A stretch of 64,000 nucleotides of DNA from CAWEBF01 sp963807235 (GTDB taxonomy: Bacteria > Acidobacteriota > Vicinamibacteria > Vicinamibacterales > UBA2999): assembly GCA_963807235.1 (NCBI GenBank), contig CAWEBF010000009.1, positions 310,001 through 374,000 on the forward strand, given 5' to 3'. Made by a program: the position numbers and the translations under genes. The first letter of the stretch is position 1. Each line of letters opens with the position of its first letter. This document shows positions 1 to 12,817 of the stretch, piece by piece. A model generated the notes under the pieces. That model worked only from the letters and a program-made list of their open reading frames with translations, did no database searches and was not told where the DNA came from.

Positions 1-365
1 TCCGACGAATGGAGATCCCACGCCTGCTCATCGGCCACTTCAACGGCGTCCACGCCCAGCCGTCCCAGGATGTCGAGATTCAGGCGCGCGTCCCCGGTGA
101 CGTTTGCGACGGGGCCCAGGACGAACACCGACACGTCCACGCCGCGCTGCGCGAGTGTGCGCGCCACCACGAAGCCGTCGCCGCCGTTGTTCCCGCGGCC
201 GCACAGCACCGCGATGCGGCGGTTGAGCAGGTCCTCGTAGTTGGCCTCGAGGGCCGCCACGACCTGCCGGCCGGCGTTCTCCATCAACACGATGGACGGC
301 AGGCCCAGCTCGTCGATGGTCTGCCGGTCGGCCTCGCGCATTTGCGCCGTATCGAAGACTCGCAC
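1..365 (-). CDS. nnr: NAD(P)H-hydrate epimerase domain of Nnr (partial, C-terminus off window)
   Basis: This is the N-terminal YjeF-type domain of the NAD(P)HX repair enzyme, which epimerises hydrated NAD(P)H; in many bacteria a dehydratase domain follows, but it would lie outside the window. The minus strand reads VRVFDTAQMREADRQT from a GTG at 365-363, and the family nucleotide-binding motif CGRGNNGGDGF is at residues 55-65. It lies 41 bp downstream of gcvP on the same strand. The only ribosome-binding-like bases (GGAG) fall in the 7-bp repeat array between the two genes. The reading frame is open to the window edge. Confidence 0.9.
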   Translation of the reverse strand, partial: MRVFDTAQMREADRQTIDELGLPSIVLMENAGRQVVAALEANYEDLLNRRIAVLCGRGNNGGDGFVVARTLAQRGVDVSVFVLGPVANVTGDARLNLDILGRLGVDAVEVADEQAWDLHSS

Positions 366-373
366 TGCGCCTA

Positions 374-401
374 GGGCTCCGGGCTCCGGGCTCCCGGCTC
401 C
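374..401. repeat. 7-bp tandem array, GGGCTCC type
   Basis: Three perfect GGGCTCC units and one CGGCTCC, period exactly 7, lie between gcvP (stop at 407-409) and nnr. The array ends 5 bp from the gcvP stop codon. It belongs to the same word family as the arrays at 3671 and 34927. Confidence 0.9.
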
Positions 402-406
402 GGGGC

Positions 407-3277
<2,871 letters not shown>

Positions 3278-3278
<1 letters not shown>

Positions 3279-3652
3279 CAGGCTAGCAAGGCTTCGTACT
3301 GCGCCGCGTCCAGCAGGCCGGCGACGGCCGATGCGTCGTCCACCTTGATGCGGACCATCCATGTCTGGTGCGGGGCCGTGTTTACGTGCTCGGGATGATC
3401 CTTCAGTGCCCCGTTCAGCTCCGCGACCACGCCGCCGACGGGCGCGAACAGCTCCGACACCGCCTTCACCGACTCGATGGTGCCGAAGGCCCCGCCGGCC
3501 TCGACCTTGGTGCCCACGGCCTGCAGGTCCACGTAGACCACGTCGCCCAGCTGCTGCTGCGCGTAGTCGGTGATGCCGACCTCCGCGACGTCGCCCGACA
3601 GCCTGACCCACTCGTGGTCTTTCGTGTACCGAAGCTCGGACGGATAAGCCAT
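3278..3652 (-). CDS. gcvH: Glycine cleavage system H protein
   Basis: This is the lipoyl carrier of the glycine cleavage complex, 124 residues and the normal family length. The lipoylated lysine is K63 in TIESVKAVSELFAP. The start MAYPSELRYTKDHEWV is at 3652, 23 bp after the gcvT stop, and the gene is translationally coupled to gcvP. Its position between gcvT and gcvP confirms the role. Confidence 0.97.
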
Positions 3653-3675
3653 GTGTGCTCGCTTCGCTGCCGGCT

Positions 3676-4809
<1,134 letters not shown>

Positions 4810-4865
4810 GAGGGACGATCTGACGGGTACTATGCGCGATCTCCGAGGGTCAAGGTAAAGGGCCG

Positions 4866-5567
4866 TTAGGGCCGGCGCGGCAGCACCATCAGGGCACTGG
4901 GTTCGGATCGGATCGTGTCGAACACCTCGCAGAGCCGTGCCGCGGTCACGCGGCCCACGGGCTCGATGTCGTGCGCGCTCAGCAGAAAGGGCGCAGAGGA
5001 CGTCAGGAAGAGGTACTTGTCGCAGATGCCTGCCAGATCCTCGAGGCGGCGCGACGAGACGACGACGGCCGCACCGCGGTCGCGCTTGGTTTCCAGCGTC
5101 GCGTTGAGCCAGCGTGCGGCATCGGGATCCAGCCCTTCCCAGGGCTCGTCGAGAATGACGAGTGACAACGGATGGCGGCCGAGTTCGGTGCGGAGACCCA
5201 ACAGTTGCCGAGCGCCACGCGGCAGCGTACGAATGCGTCGCCTTTCCGGTGTCAGCGCCTCGCCGGTTCCCAGGCTCCCCCAGGACGATGCGCGCGCGAA
5301 TCCGGGAAGGGTCGCCTCCCCCGCGAAATACGCCGTCGGTGTCCGTGCCAGCGCGTCGCGCGGCACCCGTCCGGCGATTCGGATCTCGCCATCGGTGGGA
5401 CGGATGCCGCCGACCAGCGCGCGCAGCAAGGCGCTTTTCCCGGTTCCATTGGCGCCGGCGACGCCAAGCGCCTGCCCCGTCCGCAACTCGAACGACACGC
5501 CGCGAAACGCCAGTCGGCGGCCCTGCTGCACGCTGAGGTTGCGGACCGCCAGCGTCAGTTCCGTCAT
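4866..5567 (-). CDS. ABC transporter ATP-binding protein, atypical signature motif
   Basis: This is a 233-residue ABC ATPase. The Walker A motif is GANGTGKSALL (K44) and the Walker B is LVILDEP. The LSGGQ signature is not recognisable; the region reads LPRGARQLLGL. The usual H-loop histidine is also replaced (VVVSSRRLEDL). The start ATG at 5567 overlaps the stop of the upstream permease gene (ATGA), so the two form a small exporter pair. The substrate is unknown. It may be a weakly active or purely regulatory ATPase. Confidence 0.7.
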   Translation of the reverse strand: MTELTLAVRNLSVQQGRRLAFRGVSFELRTGQALGVAGANGTGKSALLRALVGGIRPTDGEIRIAGRVPRDALARTPTAYFAGEATLPGFARASSWGSLGTGEALTPERRRIRTLPRGARQLLGLRTELGRHPLSLVILDEPWEGLDPDAARWLNATLETKRDRGAAVVVSSRRLEDLAGICDKYLFLTSSAPFLLSAHDIEPVGRVTAARLCEVFDTIRSEPSALMVLPRRP

Positions 5568-6272
5568 TGCGCGGCCTCGAGAGGAATGTCGGCGCGGATG
5601 AACCAGAGAAATGCGAGCGCCGGTGCCAGGACCGACACAAAGAGCGCGGGCCGGACAATCGCCCATTGCGCCGGTGAGAGCGTCGCCCCCAGAAGGCCCA
5701 TCGGATAGATGAGGGCCACGACCGGAGACCAGTGAGAGGCCACTTGCCCGTCCAAGGCTGACACGAGCGCCGATTGGCCCGACGGCCACGTGGTGAGCGT
5801 GGTCGCAAGGACCACCAGCCAGGCGATGGCGGCAGCAAATCGCGGCAGCGCCACTGTGGTGGCCCACGGGATGCTGGACACCAGCCAGAGCGCGACCAGA
5901 CTTCCGCTGGTGAGCGCGCGCGGCGTGTCCTCCGGACTGGTCGCCATTCGATCCAGCAGCGCGACGGCGCCCCAGCAAAGGGCACCAGGCGTCGTCGACG
6001 CCAGACCAGTGACCGAAGAGGATCTGCGCGCGCCCCACACCGCGAGAGAGCAACGTGTCGTAGTAGCCGCGCCGGGCAGGACCGACCGCACCCGAGGATG
6101 CCGCGAAGATTTGCAGAACGAGCAGCGACGGCAGCGGGGCGGACGTGGCCTGGGGCGCCATGATCGCCAGCCCTGCGCAGGCGACCACCACGGCAACAGC
6201 CAGTCTCGAGACGAGCGCCGGCACGGGCGCGACGATGCGAAAGAAGCGAAACAGAAGCGTCGCGGCGCGCAC
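5564..6272 (-). CDS. ABC transporter permease-like membrane protein; frame broken once
   Basis: This is a hydrophobic protein, partner of the ABC ATPase that overlaps its stop codon. The N-terminal half (GTG at 6272: VRAATLLFRFFRIVAPVP) and the C-terminal half (ending FIRADIPLEAAQ) are in different frames that join near 6005. Each half carries clear transmembrane stretches, such as LAVAVVVACAGLAIMAP and FAAAIAWLVVLATTL. The family was not identified beyond its role as ABC-2-like permease, inferred from context. Confidence 0.5.
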
Positions 6273-6276
6273 GGCG

Positions 6277-7722
6277 CTAACACCCGCTGGTTGGACGGCC
6301 CGTGTCGCGCGTAGTTGGAGTGCGCACCCACGCGGGCCACCGCTTGGCCTGCGCGGCCTCCGTCCCGCGAGCGAACAGCAGATAGGCCTGGAGCGTGTGG
6401 TAGCTGACATCCAACACGCGGCAGGTCTTACGTTTGTTCCCGCCACACCGATCGAATACCAGGCTGGCGTAGCGGCTGGCCCATGCCCGCAACGTGTGTG
6501 AGGCCTCGAGCGATGGCGCCAGCACACGGTTATAGTCGCCGCGCACCGCCTCTGGCAAATCGGTCAGCTCGATCCGGTTTGTCTGGGTCAGCGCCACGAC
6601 ACGCTCGATCAGGCGTTCCAGTTCGCGTACGTTTCCGGGCCATTGATACAAGCGCATGGCTTCCGCCGCGGCTGTCGACAATGTGAGTGGCCGGCTCGAT
6701 CGATCGTGCTGGGCCAGGAAGTGTTGCGCCAGCTCCACCACATCGTTCCGGCGCGCTCGCAGCGGCGGCAGGTGCACCTCGACGCCGCCCAGCCGGAAGT
6801 ACAGGTCGGCTCGGAACTGGCCCTGCTGGACCATGGCGGCCAGCGGCCGGTTGGTGGCGACCACGATGCGAGTGTTCACGCGCTTGGTGCCGGTGCTGCC
6901 GACCCGTTCGACCGCCACGTCCTGGACGACGCGGAGTAACTTCGCCTGCGCCGCCGGCGACAGATCCGACACCTCGTCGAGGAACAGCGTGCCGCCATCC
7001 GCGTGCTCGAACTTGCCCCGGCGGCCCCGTACCCCTGTGGCTGTGCGTTCCTCGATGCCGAAGAGCTCCGCCTCGATCAACGTTTCGACCACCGCCGCGC
7101 AATTGACCGCCACGAACGGGCCGTGCCGCCGGCGGCTCATTTCGTGGATTTGTCGCGCGACAAGCTCCTTGCCGGTGCCGCTCTCGCCCTCGATGAGGAC
7201 GGTGAAGTCCGTGGACGCCACCCTCGAGACCTGCTCGCGGAGGGCCTCCATGACCGAGCTGGAACCGATCATCGGGACCAGGCGATCGTGCTGGCGCGTA
7301 CCAGACGCCCCCACCTGCGCCCGCGATGCCTCGAGCACCAGGCCACCAAGGTGCGCAGCCGCGGTCAGCAGTTCCAGATCGATCTCGCGGAACGCCCGAT
7401 GGGCGGGTAGCGACGCCTCGAGCACCGCCTGCGTGCGCTCGTCGACCGTCGGCACGCCCAGCACCACAGCGTCGGCCGATCGCGTCGGCGTCACCAGTCG
7501 GGCCTGATACCGGGCCGGCACTTCGCGCAGCCGCACATCTCGTGCGTCCACCAGTTGACGGATCTCGCGTTCGAAGATCGCGGGCAGGTTTCGTTCGGCG
7601 CCCTTGTCGAGACCGGCACCCAGGGCCGCGAGCACTCGAGAGATGCCGGTGTGCAGGGCATCCTGGCGACGCTCCTCGCCATGCGACTGGGAGGAGCGTC
7701 CGGTTGATTCAGAGGTCGACAT
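6277..7722 (-). CDS. NtrC-family AAA+ transcriptional activator with non-canonical GAFTGA loop
   Basis: About 481 residues. There is an N-terminal region of roughly 170 residues resembling a GAF-type sensor, then a central AAA+ domain (GESGTGKELVARQIH, GGTLFLDEVSDL, NVRELERLIERV). A C-terminal helix-turn-helix is expected near RKTCRVLDVSYHTLQAYL. The start MSTSESTGRSS at 7722 was chosen because AAGGAG lies 8 bases upstream. The sigma54-contact loop GAFTGA is replaced by RTATGV, so classic sigma54 coupling is uncertain. Its start overlaps the PilZ gene end by 14 bp, which links it to the pilin/competence genes. Confidence 0.82.
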   Translation of the reverse strand: MSTSESTGRSSQSHGEERRQDALHTGISRVLAALGAGLDKGAERNLPAIFEREIRQLVDARDVRLREVPARYQARLVTPTRSADAVVLGVPTVDERTQAVLEASLPAHRAFREIDLELLTAAAHLGGLVLEASRAQVGASGTRQHDRLVPMIGSSSVMEALREQVSRVASTDFTVLIEGESGTGKELVARQIHEMSRRRHGPFVAVNCAAVVETLIEAELFGIEERTATGVRGRRGKFEHADGGTLFLDEVSDLSPAAQAKLLRVVQDVAVERVGSTGTKRVNTRIVVATNRPLAAMVQQGQFRADLYFRLGGVEVHLPPLRARRNDVVELAQHFLAQHDRSSRPLTLSTAAAEAMRLYQWPGNVRELERLIERVVALTQTNRIELTDLPEAVRGDYNRVLAPSLEASHTLRAWASRYASLVFDRCGGNKRKTCRVLDVSYHTLQAYLLFARGTEAAQAKRWPAWVRTPTTRDTGRPTSGC

Positions 7723-8224
7723 CCGCAGACTCCTTGGCGAACGTGCAGCTCGCCTCTTTTTCCAATTCCGGTGCCAGCACAGGGCCTCCAGCCCATTCAG
7801 CAGATGCGAGCCTGGCTGCATCCGCCGGCTGTGGACCGCCCGCCGTGGGTAGCGGCTCCCCATAGGGGCGAGTGGCAAATTCTTCATCACGGGTAGCGCC
7901 TACCCTTCTCGCCGACGAGTCCACAGTGGTGTCGAACGCCAGCGCGACCTGATAAGCAATGCCCACGGGCCCGATGGTCCACACCGCCGCCCGGGCCACA
8001 CGCGCGCGTCGCAACACGCGGCCGTCTGTGGTCACCAGGTGGACTTCCACGTGCGTGCCGGGCAGCAGGCGAGCACTCGTGCGGACCAGCGCACCGAGGT
8101 CCGAGATCTCAGCGACAGAGAGCTCGGGCCCTGTTCGGAGCCGGGCGCGGGACAACGGGTCCGTCGGCGGAGGAACACGGCGAACGGCCCGACGGCGCTC
8201 GATGGCTATTCGACGTCCGTCCAT
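7709..8224 (-). CDS. PilZ-like domain protein
   Basis: This is a 171-residue cytosolic protein. The N-terminus is rich in arginine (MDGRRIAIERRRAVRRVP), and a PilZ-like segment follows (AEISDLGALVRTSARLLPG, then HVEVHLVTTDGRV). PilZ domains commonly bind cyclic-di-GMP; here the R-rich part plus the SDLG...G stretch fits the family, but the full RxxxR and DxSxxG pair is imperfect. The gene overlaps both neighbours (prepilin upstream, activator downstream), suggesting one transcript controlling surface or pilus functions. Confidence 0.6.
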   Translation of the reverse strand: MDGRRIAIERRRAVRRVPPPTDPLSRARLRTGPELSVAEISDLGALVRTSARLLPGTHVEVHLVTTDGRVLRRARVARAAVWTIGPVGIAYQVALAFDTTVDSSARRVGATRDEEFATRPYGEPLPTAGGPQPADAARLASAEWAGGPVLAPELEKEASCTFAKESADVDL

Positions 8225-8757
8225 GCGTCGCTCCTCGGCAGATAGCGAAGGACCCTGGCACGCCCCGTGGCTCCAAGCACGCGGACCGCGAACCTGGAGC
8301 CATCGCGGCCCGTGACCACGAACGTGCCCGATGACGACGTGCCAATCGGCGTGAAGGAGAACAGCACGCCTTCGTCGGTCACCGGCTCGATCCGCACCCC
8401 GTGGAACGCTGAACCCAGCTCCGTCCGCATGGCTTCCGCGGTGTCGATGCCGGCCGTGAGGTCCACCGCGCGAACCCCGTTGCGGTTGCCGTCGACCGCC
8501 ACCGTGAGCACAGCGGCTTCCGGCGTTCCCGTAAACCGCAAGGCGACTACGGCGCCTCGTGCCACTGCCTGGGCGCGCGCCAGCATCATGCGCGCTTGAA
8601 TGAATCGTGCCGCCGCGTGCGCCCGCGACCGGTCCAGAGTGGCCAGGAGCGGGGGCGCGCTGGCCGCCGCGATAATGCCGAAGAGGGTGACGGCAAACAG
8701 GCACTCGAGCAGGCTGTAGCCGGCTCCCGCCCGCCAGCGGGGCCTCGGTGGTCGCAC
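8206..8757 (-). CDS. Prepilin-type protein, GspH/FimT family
   Basis: A GTG start at 8757 gives a short basic leader followed by GYSLLECLFAVTLFGIIAA. This is the type IV prepilin motif: peptidase site after G, E at mature position 5, then a hydrophobic helix. A GspH-like globular part follows. About 183 residues. Minor pseudopilins of this type initiate pili or type II secretion pseudopili. It overlaps the PilZ gene by 19 bp and follows comEA. Confidence 0.75.
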   Translation of the reverse strand: MRPPRPRWRAGAGYSLLECLFAVTLFGIIAAASAPPLLATLDRSRAHAAARFIQARMMLARAQAVARGAVVALRFTGTPEAAVLTVAVDGNRNGVRAVDLTAGIDTAEAMRTELGSAFHGVRIEPVTDEGVLFSFTPIGTSSSGTFVVTGRDGSRFAVRVLGATGRARVLRYLPRSDAWTDVE

Positions 8758-8816
8758 GCCACCAAGGCCCCGCGGGGTGCCGCGTCGAAATCGAGTCCTC
8801 CCGCCCGCCGGCGCGT

Positions 8817-9134
8817 CTACTGACCGGATCGCTCCGCCCGTGAGGTGCCGACGGTTACGAGCGGCTTGAGCTTGAGGAAGCTCTTCTCGCCGATGCCCTG
8901 CACGTTCATCAGGTCTTCGACCTTCTTGAAGCCTCCGCTCTTCTGGCGGTATTCCACGATACGTTCGGCTGTCGAGCGGCCGATGCCCGGCAGCGTCTCG
9001 AGCTGCGGCACGGTGGCCGAGTTCAGGTTGATCGGCGTGCCGGACGCCGCCGGGGGCTTCGACGAGTCCTGGGCGAATGCTGCCACGGTGGCGAGGGACA
9101 GGACTGTGACGAGCGCGAGCGCGATGCGTTTCAT
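8817..9134 (-). CDS. ComEA-like helix-hairpin-helix DNA-binding protein
   Basis: 105 residues. The signal peptide is MKRIALALVTVLSLATVAAFA, followed by a (HhH)2 domain with INLNSATVPQLETLPGIG and NVQGIGEKSF. This is the secreted ComEA fold, which binds incoming DNA during transformation. The start at 9134 has AGGAGAAGG upstream. It lies directly upstream of the prepilin gene, consistent with a DNA-uptake or pilus role. Confidence 0.85.
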   Translation of the reverse strand: MKRIALALVTVLSLATVAAFAQDSSKPPAASGTPINLNSATVPQLETLPGIGRSTAERIVEYRQKSGGFKKVEDLMNVQGIGEKSFLKLKPLVTVGTSRAERSGQ

Positions 9135-9510
9135 GAACCTTCTCCTGTCCGCGTGCGGCAGGTGCGACGCAGGTCGCCGCAAGGACGCGCGAACGGTTGA
9201 CGAGCGGAGTCTGGGTGCGTTGGCCTGCCACAATGCCCTCAACGACGTGAGACACCCGGCGGGCGACGCGAACGTGACGGGTCTGGTGCACGTGGTGAAT
9301 GCGCCGTCGCGCCGGGGCGAGCCAGGAGAAGGCAAATCTCCCGCCGGAAGCGGCAGTGTCAGCGTGTTGCTGGATGTCGTTGGACGGAGCGGAGTTGGAG
9401 CGGGCGACGTTGCACCTGGATTGCCGCAGGTGCGGGTCACGTCAACCGGCGTTGTCACGCAGACGCACGGCGAGCGCCGTTTGACGCGGGCCGTTTCGAT
9501 TTCCTGAAGA
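9135..9510. other. Stretch without a supported gene
   Basis: This lies between comEA and the hairpin downstream of the PEP-CTERM gene. Reading frames exist on both strands, but none has a ribosome-binding site, a recognisable domain or consistent codon use. I see no gene here. Confidence 0.5.
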
Positions 9511-9513
9511 TTG

Positions 9514-9543
9514 CGCAGGCGGAAACCGGGGTTTCCGCCTGCG
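9514..9543 (-). terminator. Perfect 13-bp hairpin after the PEP-CTERM gene
   Basis: The arms CGCAGGCGGAAAC and GTTTCCGCCTGCG pair perfectly around a 4-base loop, 9 bp downstream of the PEP-CTERM stop. There is no T-run on either side, so it may be a Rho-assisted terminator or RNA-stabilising hairpin rather than a classic intrinsic terminator. Confidence 0.55.
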
Positions 9544-9552
9544 ATGGTGGCG

Positions 9553-10432
9553 TTAGTGCTTCGGGCGGCGCTTCCGCGAGGCATATGCCGTTGCGCCTGC
9601 GAGTACGAGCAGCGACAGCACGTGTGGCTCGGGAACGCTCGCCACCGCCGGCTCATAGGTGTACCTGACTCGCGCCGTCAGGTACTCGCTCAGCGTACAG
9701 GTGGGCGTCACTGTAGGCGACGCTGTGGTTGAGAAAGACGTCGTTCAGGAAGAGCGTGTAAGACAACTCCAGAAGCGCAGTAACGAGATCCGTGCCCAGC
9801 CCGCTGAAGGTCGCCCCGCCGGCACCGTCGACGTTGCCGGGGCCGCCGACGCCCAGGTCCGGGAAGCCACTGTGGACGAGATGCGTTGAAATGTGCGGGG
9901 GCCGAGGCTGAGGAAATGAACGGTAGCGTGCCGACGAACCCGTCCACGTCGGCCCCCGTGAAGGTCAGGTGGCGTGACTCGAGTCGCTCCCGGTCCACCG
10001 ACGCGCGCAGTCGGCGACCGGAAACGTCGTAAACGAGCAGTCGCGCTGACCGCTGGTGCTCACCTCGAGATTCGCCCCCAGGTCGACGCCCACCTGCGCC
10101 GCGGCGTCGTTCAGTCTCAGGCCGCTCCTCACAAACGCGCTCGCGTCCGTGTTGCACGTGATTGGGCTGACGCAGTGGGTGTCCATCTGGCCAAAGATCG
10201 CGACGCTGAAATCGAGCTCCACCGAGAGCAGGGCTCCCAACCCGGGGTCGAATCGAGCCAGCTGCATGATCACGGGCGTGATGAATATGCTGGGTTCAAT
10301 CGTCGCCCTGTTGGAGACGCTGCGCGTTCTGTGCTCGGCGTAGGCATCCTCGTATTCAATGACGAGGGGCGCGGCCGAGGCCGGCGTCGAAACGCCCAGG
10401 ACGAGCGCCATCACGAAACTGTCAACGAACAC
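9553..10432 (-). pseudogene. PEP-CTERM sorted exported protein, several frame breaks
   Basis: The C-terminus reads VPEPHVLSLLVLAGATAYA followed by SRKRRPKH and stop. This is a textbook PEP-CTERM anchor: the VPEP motif, a hydrophobic helix and a basic tail processed by exosortase. The N-terminal part has a signal-like segment (MALVLGVSTPASA) and a beta-rich body. Frame changes are needed near 9985, 9905 and 9715. It may be a true gene with insertion errors or a decaying gene. The start is uncertain: a GTG at 10432 is used, while an ATG at 10464 has a good ribosome-binding site but the wrong frame. Function unknown. Confidence 0.6.
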
Positions 10433-10533
10433 CCAAGGGACTGACGACGGGACAAGGGGAGCATTCAATCCTCTCTTTCTCGTCCATCGCTGCGCCGGAT
10501 CGGCGTCGAGCCGTAGGGCAATTGCCCGCGCGG

Positions 10534-10563
10534 AGCATAGATGAGCTGGCATCCCAGGTGCAA
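10534..10563 (-). promoter_or_regulatory. Possible promoter of the PEP-CTERM gene
   Basis: On the minus strand, TTGCAC (10563-10558) and TATGCT (10539-10534) are 18 bp apart, inside the gap between two minus-strand genes. The inverted words GTGCAA and TTGCAC (10558-10586) flank this region and could be an operator. Sequence match is moderate only. Confidence 0.3.
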
Positions 10564-10607
10564 CTGTTTCGTGCACCAATTTGCACACGAAAAAAGGCTG
10601 GAGAGGA

Positions 10608-11235
10608 CTACGCCTCGGCGGGGAGACGCATTCGCACGTGGGACGCCAGCGCGGCGATGCCGGCGGCGTACGCGCGCCGGTGTTCCTGCGTCCACGGCGG
10701 ACCGGCAGGGCGGCCGGCACGGGTCACGAACTCCTCGATGTCGTCTGGCTCCACTCCGATACTCTTCGCCGCCAGCTCCACTTCCTCGCCCCGCTGGTAG
10801 CAGCCGGACCTCGAGCCCGTGTCGTTTCGCCGCGCGGCAGAGGGCGTCCTGGTACAGCATCCCGTCAGCGGAGCACAGGAGCGGATACGACTCGTGGACG
10901 GCGCGGACGCTGCTGGGGATTCGCGGAAACGGTGGTTTCCGGATCGCGAGGGCGACGACGCCACAGGCCGGCGCCAGCTCGCTCACGACTCGTTCCAGGG
11001 CCAGGGTGGTGCAGGCCGCAATCGATCGCCGCACCCGCGCGATGAGCGCCTGCGCGTCGTCCTCGCGCATCGCCCTCGTGTCGTGCTCATACGGCTGCGT
11101 GGGCAGGCCCGGCTCGATCAGGGTCACGCGGCGGCGTTCGACCACCTCGGGCCGGCCACCGCGGGCCGTCACGCAGATCAGATGCGCCCATCCGGTATGG
11201 TCGGCGACGCTGATGACGCCTGGTGGCGGTTTCAT
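10608..11235 (-). CDS. Conserved-looking protein of unknown function; frame broken once
   Basis: It starts MKPPPGVISVADHTGW at 11235 and ends ALASHVRMRLPAEA at 10608; the two parts join near 10803. About 208 residues, cytosolic, with no signal or transmembrane segment. I do not recognise the family. The middle contains a segment like SSVRAVHESYPLLCSADG, and the C-terminal half is rich in acidic residues. It is divergent to the DinB gene with only 26 bp between starts, so the two probably share a control region. Confidence 0.55.
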
Positions 11236-11261
11236 ACAATGTCCGGCGAGGTCCCATTAGT

Positions 11262-11786
11262 ATGACGTTGCAGCCGCCACTCGCTCTGACAGTCGATGAC
11301 CTGCTGGAGTACACCAACTGGCAACGCGCGCGCTGGCTCACCTGGTTTCGTGACCATCCGGAGGCGCTGGCGCTCAGCGCCGGCCCGAACGGCGATGGCC
11401 GGTTCACCTCCGTCGGCGACCTGGTCAAGCACATCTTCGGCGCCGAGCTTCGCTACGTGCAGCGCCTGCAGGGCCAGCCGCTGAACGATCTCGCCACGAT
11501 CCCGTCGGACGACATCGAGGCCCTGTTCAGCACGGGAGAGGCCGGCCGCCGCACGTTGACCGACCTGATCGCCGGCTTGGATGCGAGCCTCTGGGACGTC
11601 CCGCGGGAGTTCGTGATCCTCACTTACAACGTGACCGCGACGCCGAAGAAGATCGTGATGCACGTGCTCATGCACGAGATACGACATTGGGCGCAGATTG
11701 CCACCATCTGCCGCCTGAACGGCCTGGTCACGGAGTGGTCGGATTTTCTGGCCAGCCCTGTCCTGGGCGGCACTTTTGGCCTTTAG
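11262..11786 (+). CDS. DinB/YfiT-like metalloprotein
   Basis: 174 residues with the DinB four-helix-bundle pattern. A first metal histidine (H57, in LVKHIFGAELRYVQ) and later histidines in HVLMHEIRHWAQI form the expected three-His site. Family members are thiol-dependent transferases or have unknown roles. The start MTLQPPLALTVDD at 11262 was chosen because the upstream frame overlaps the divergent gene. Its stop codon TAG lies inside a 7-bp repeat array (11779-11806). Confidence 0.85.
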   Translation: MTLQPPLALTVDDLLEYTNWQRARWLTWFRDHPEALALSAGPNGDGRFTSVGDLVKHIFGAELRYVQRLQGQPLNDLATIPSDDIEALFSTGEAGRRTLTDLIAGLDASLWDVPREFVILTYNVTATPKKIVMHVLMHEIRHWAQIATICRLNGLVTEWSDFLASPVLGGTFGL

Positions 11787-11806
11787 CCTTTGGCCTTTAG
11801 GCCTTG
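11779..11806. repeat. 7-bp tandem array, GCCTTTA type, at two convergent gene ends
   Basis: Units GCCTTTA, GCCTTTG, GCCTTTA and a degenerate GGCCTTG. It contains the DinB stop codon on one side and abuts the epimerase 3' end on the other. Same word family as the array at 37698. Confidence 0.85.
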
Positions 11807-11811
11807 TCCTT

Positions 11812-12751
11812 CTACGCGGGCACCGACGCGCGGTACCACGCGACGGTCTTTTCGAGCCCCTCTTCGAACGGGCACGATCGGCGTGTAGCCGAGCAGGGTC
11901 TTGGCCTTGCTGATGTCGGCCTGCGAGTCCTTGACGTCGCCCGCGCGCGGCGGCGCGTAGATCGGCTCGATCGGGGATCCCACCAGATCCCGGACGGACC
12001 GGAACAGGTGGTTCAACGAGACGCGCCCGCTGGTGGCGACGTTCACCACTTCACCGGCTGCGTTCGGCGCGTGGCACGCGCGCAGCACGCCGTCTACCAC
12101 GTTGGCCACGTAGGTGAAGTCGCGGGTGTGCTCCCCGTCCCCGTAGATCGTCGGCTGCCGCCCATCCACCAGGGCGCTGATGAACACCGAGATCACGCCG
12201 GAGTACGGCGACGACGGATCCTGCCTCGGCCCGAACACGTTGAAGTAGCGCGTGGTCACCGTCTCCAGGCCGTAGAGCCTGGTGAACATCTGGCAATACT
12301 GTTCGACGACCAGCTTCTGCAGTGCGTAGGGCGAAAGCGGCGCCGTGGGCATCGTCTCGACCTTGGGCAGCGTGGGCGTGTTGCCGTAGGCGGACGAGGA
12401 ACCGGCATACACGACGCGCTTGATCTTCGCGTCCCGCGCGGCCACCAGCAGGTTCAGCGACGCGTCGATGTTGGCGCGGTTCGAGGTGACGGGGTCTTCC
12501 ACCGATCGCGGCACGGACGGGATGGCCGCCTGGTGCAGGACGTAGTCGATGCCGTCCACAGCCTGGCGGGCCACGGCCATCTCCGCCAGGTCGCCGTGGA
12601 CGAACTCCACGCCGGGGATGTGCGCGATGTTCTGGCGCTTGCCCGTGATCAGGCTGTCCACGACGCGCACGCGTTCGCCGCGCCGTGCCAGTTCCTCGAC
12701 CAGATGCGAGCCGATGAAGCCCGCGCCCCCCGTCACTAAGTAGTGAGCCAT
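11812..12751 (-). CDS. NAD-dependent sugar-nucleotide epimerase/dehydratase (extended SDR); frame broken near the end
   Basis: The Rossmann motif GGAGFIGSHL is at residues 8-17, the SDR serine is in YAGSSSAYG, and the catalytic YxxxK is in SPYALQKLVVEQY. The substrate-binding stretch is RYFNVFGPRQ. It is closest to UDP-hexose or UDP-HexNAc 4-epimerases that feed surface polysaccharide synthesis. Near 11864 one extra base diverts the frame. Removing it gives the family C-terminus LEKTVAWYRASVPA and a stop at 11812-11814, just outside the repeat array. Confidence 0.87.
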
Positions 12752-12817
12752 TTTCTAATAGCGTTTTCGGCCCGGGCTGCCCCCGCCTACAGCGACCGGC
12801 CGTTCAAAAAGGGTGAA

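Noticed and set aside
4810..4865. Glycine riboswitch upstream of gcvT
   Set aside because: Only 56 bp separate gcvT from the upstream gene, too short for the aptamer, and no conserved glycine motif is present.
8845..9507. Plus-strand frame opposite comEA and the gap
   Set aside because: Mixed codon use, no ribosome-binding site, no recognisable family.
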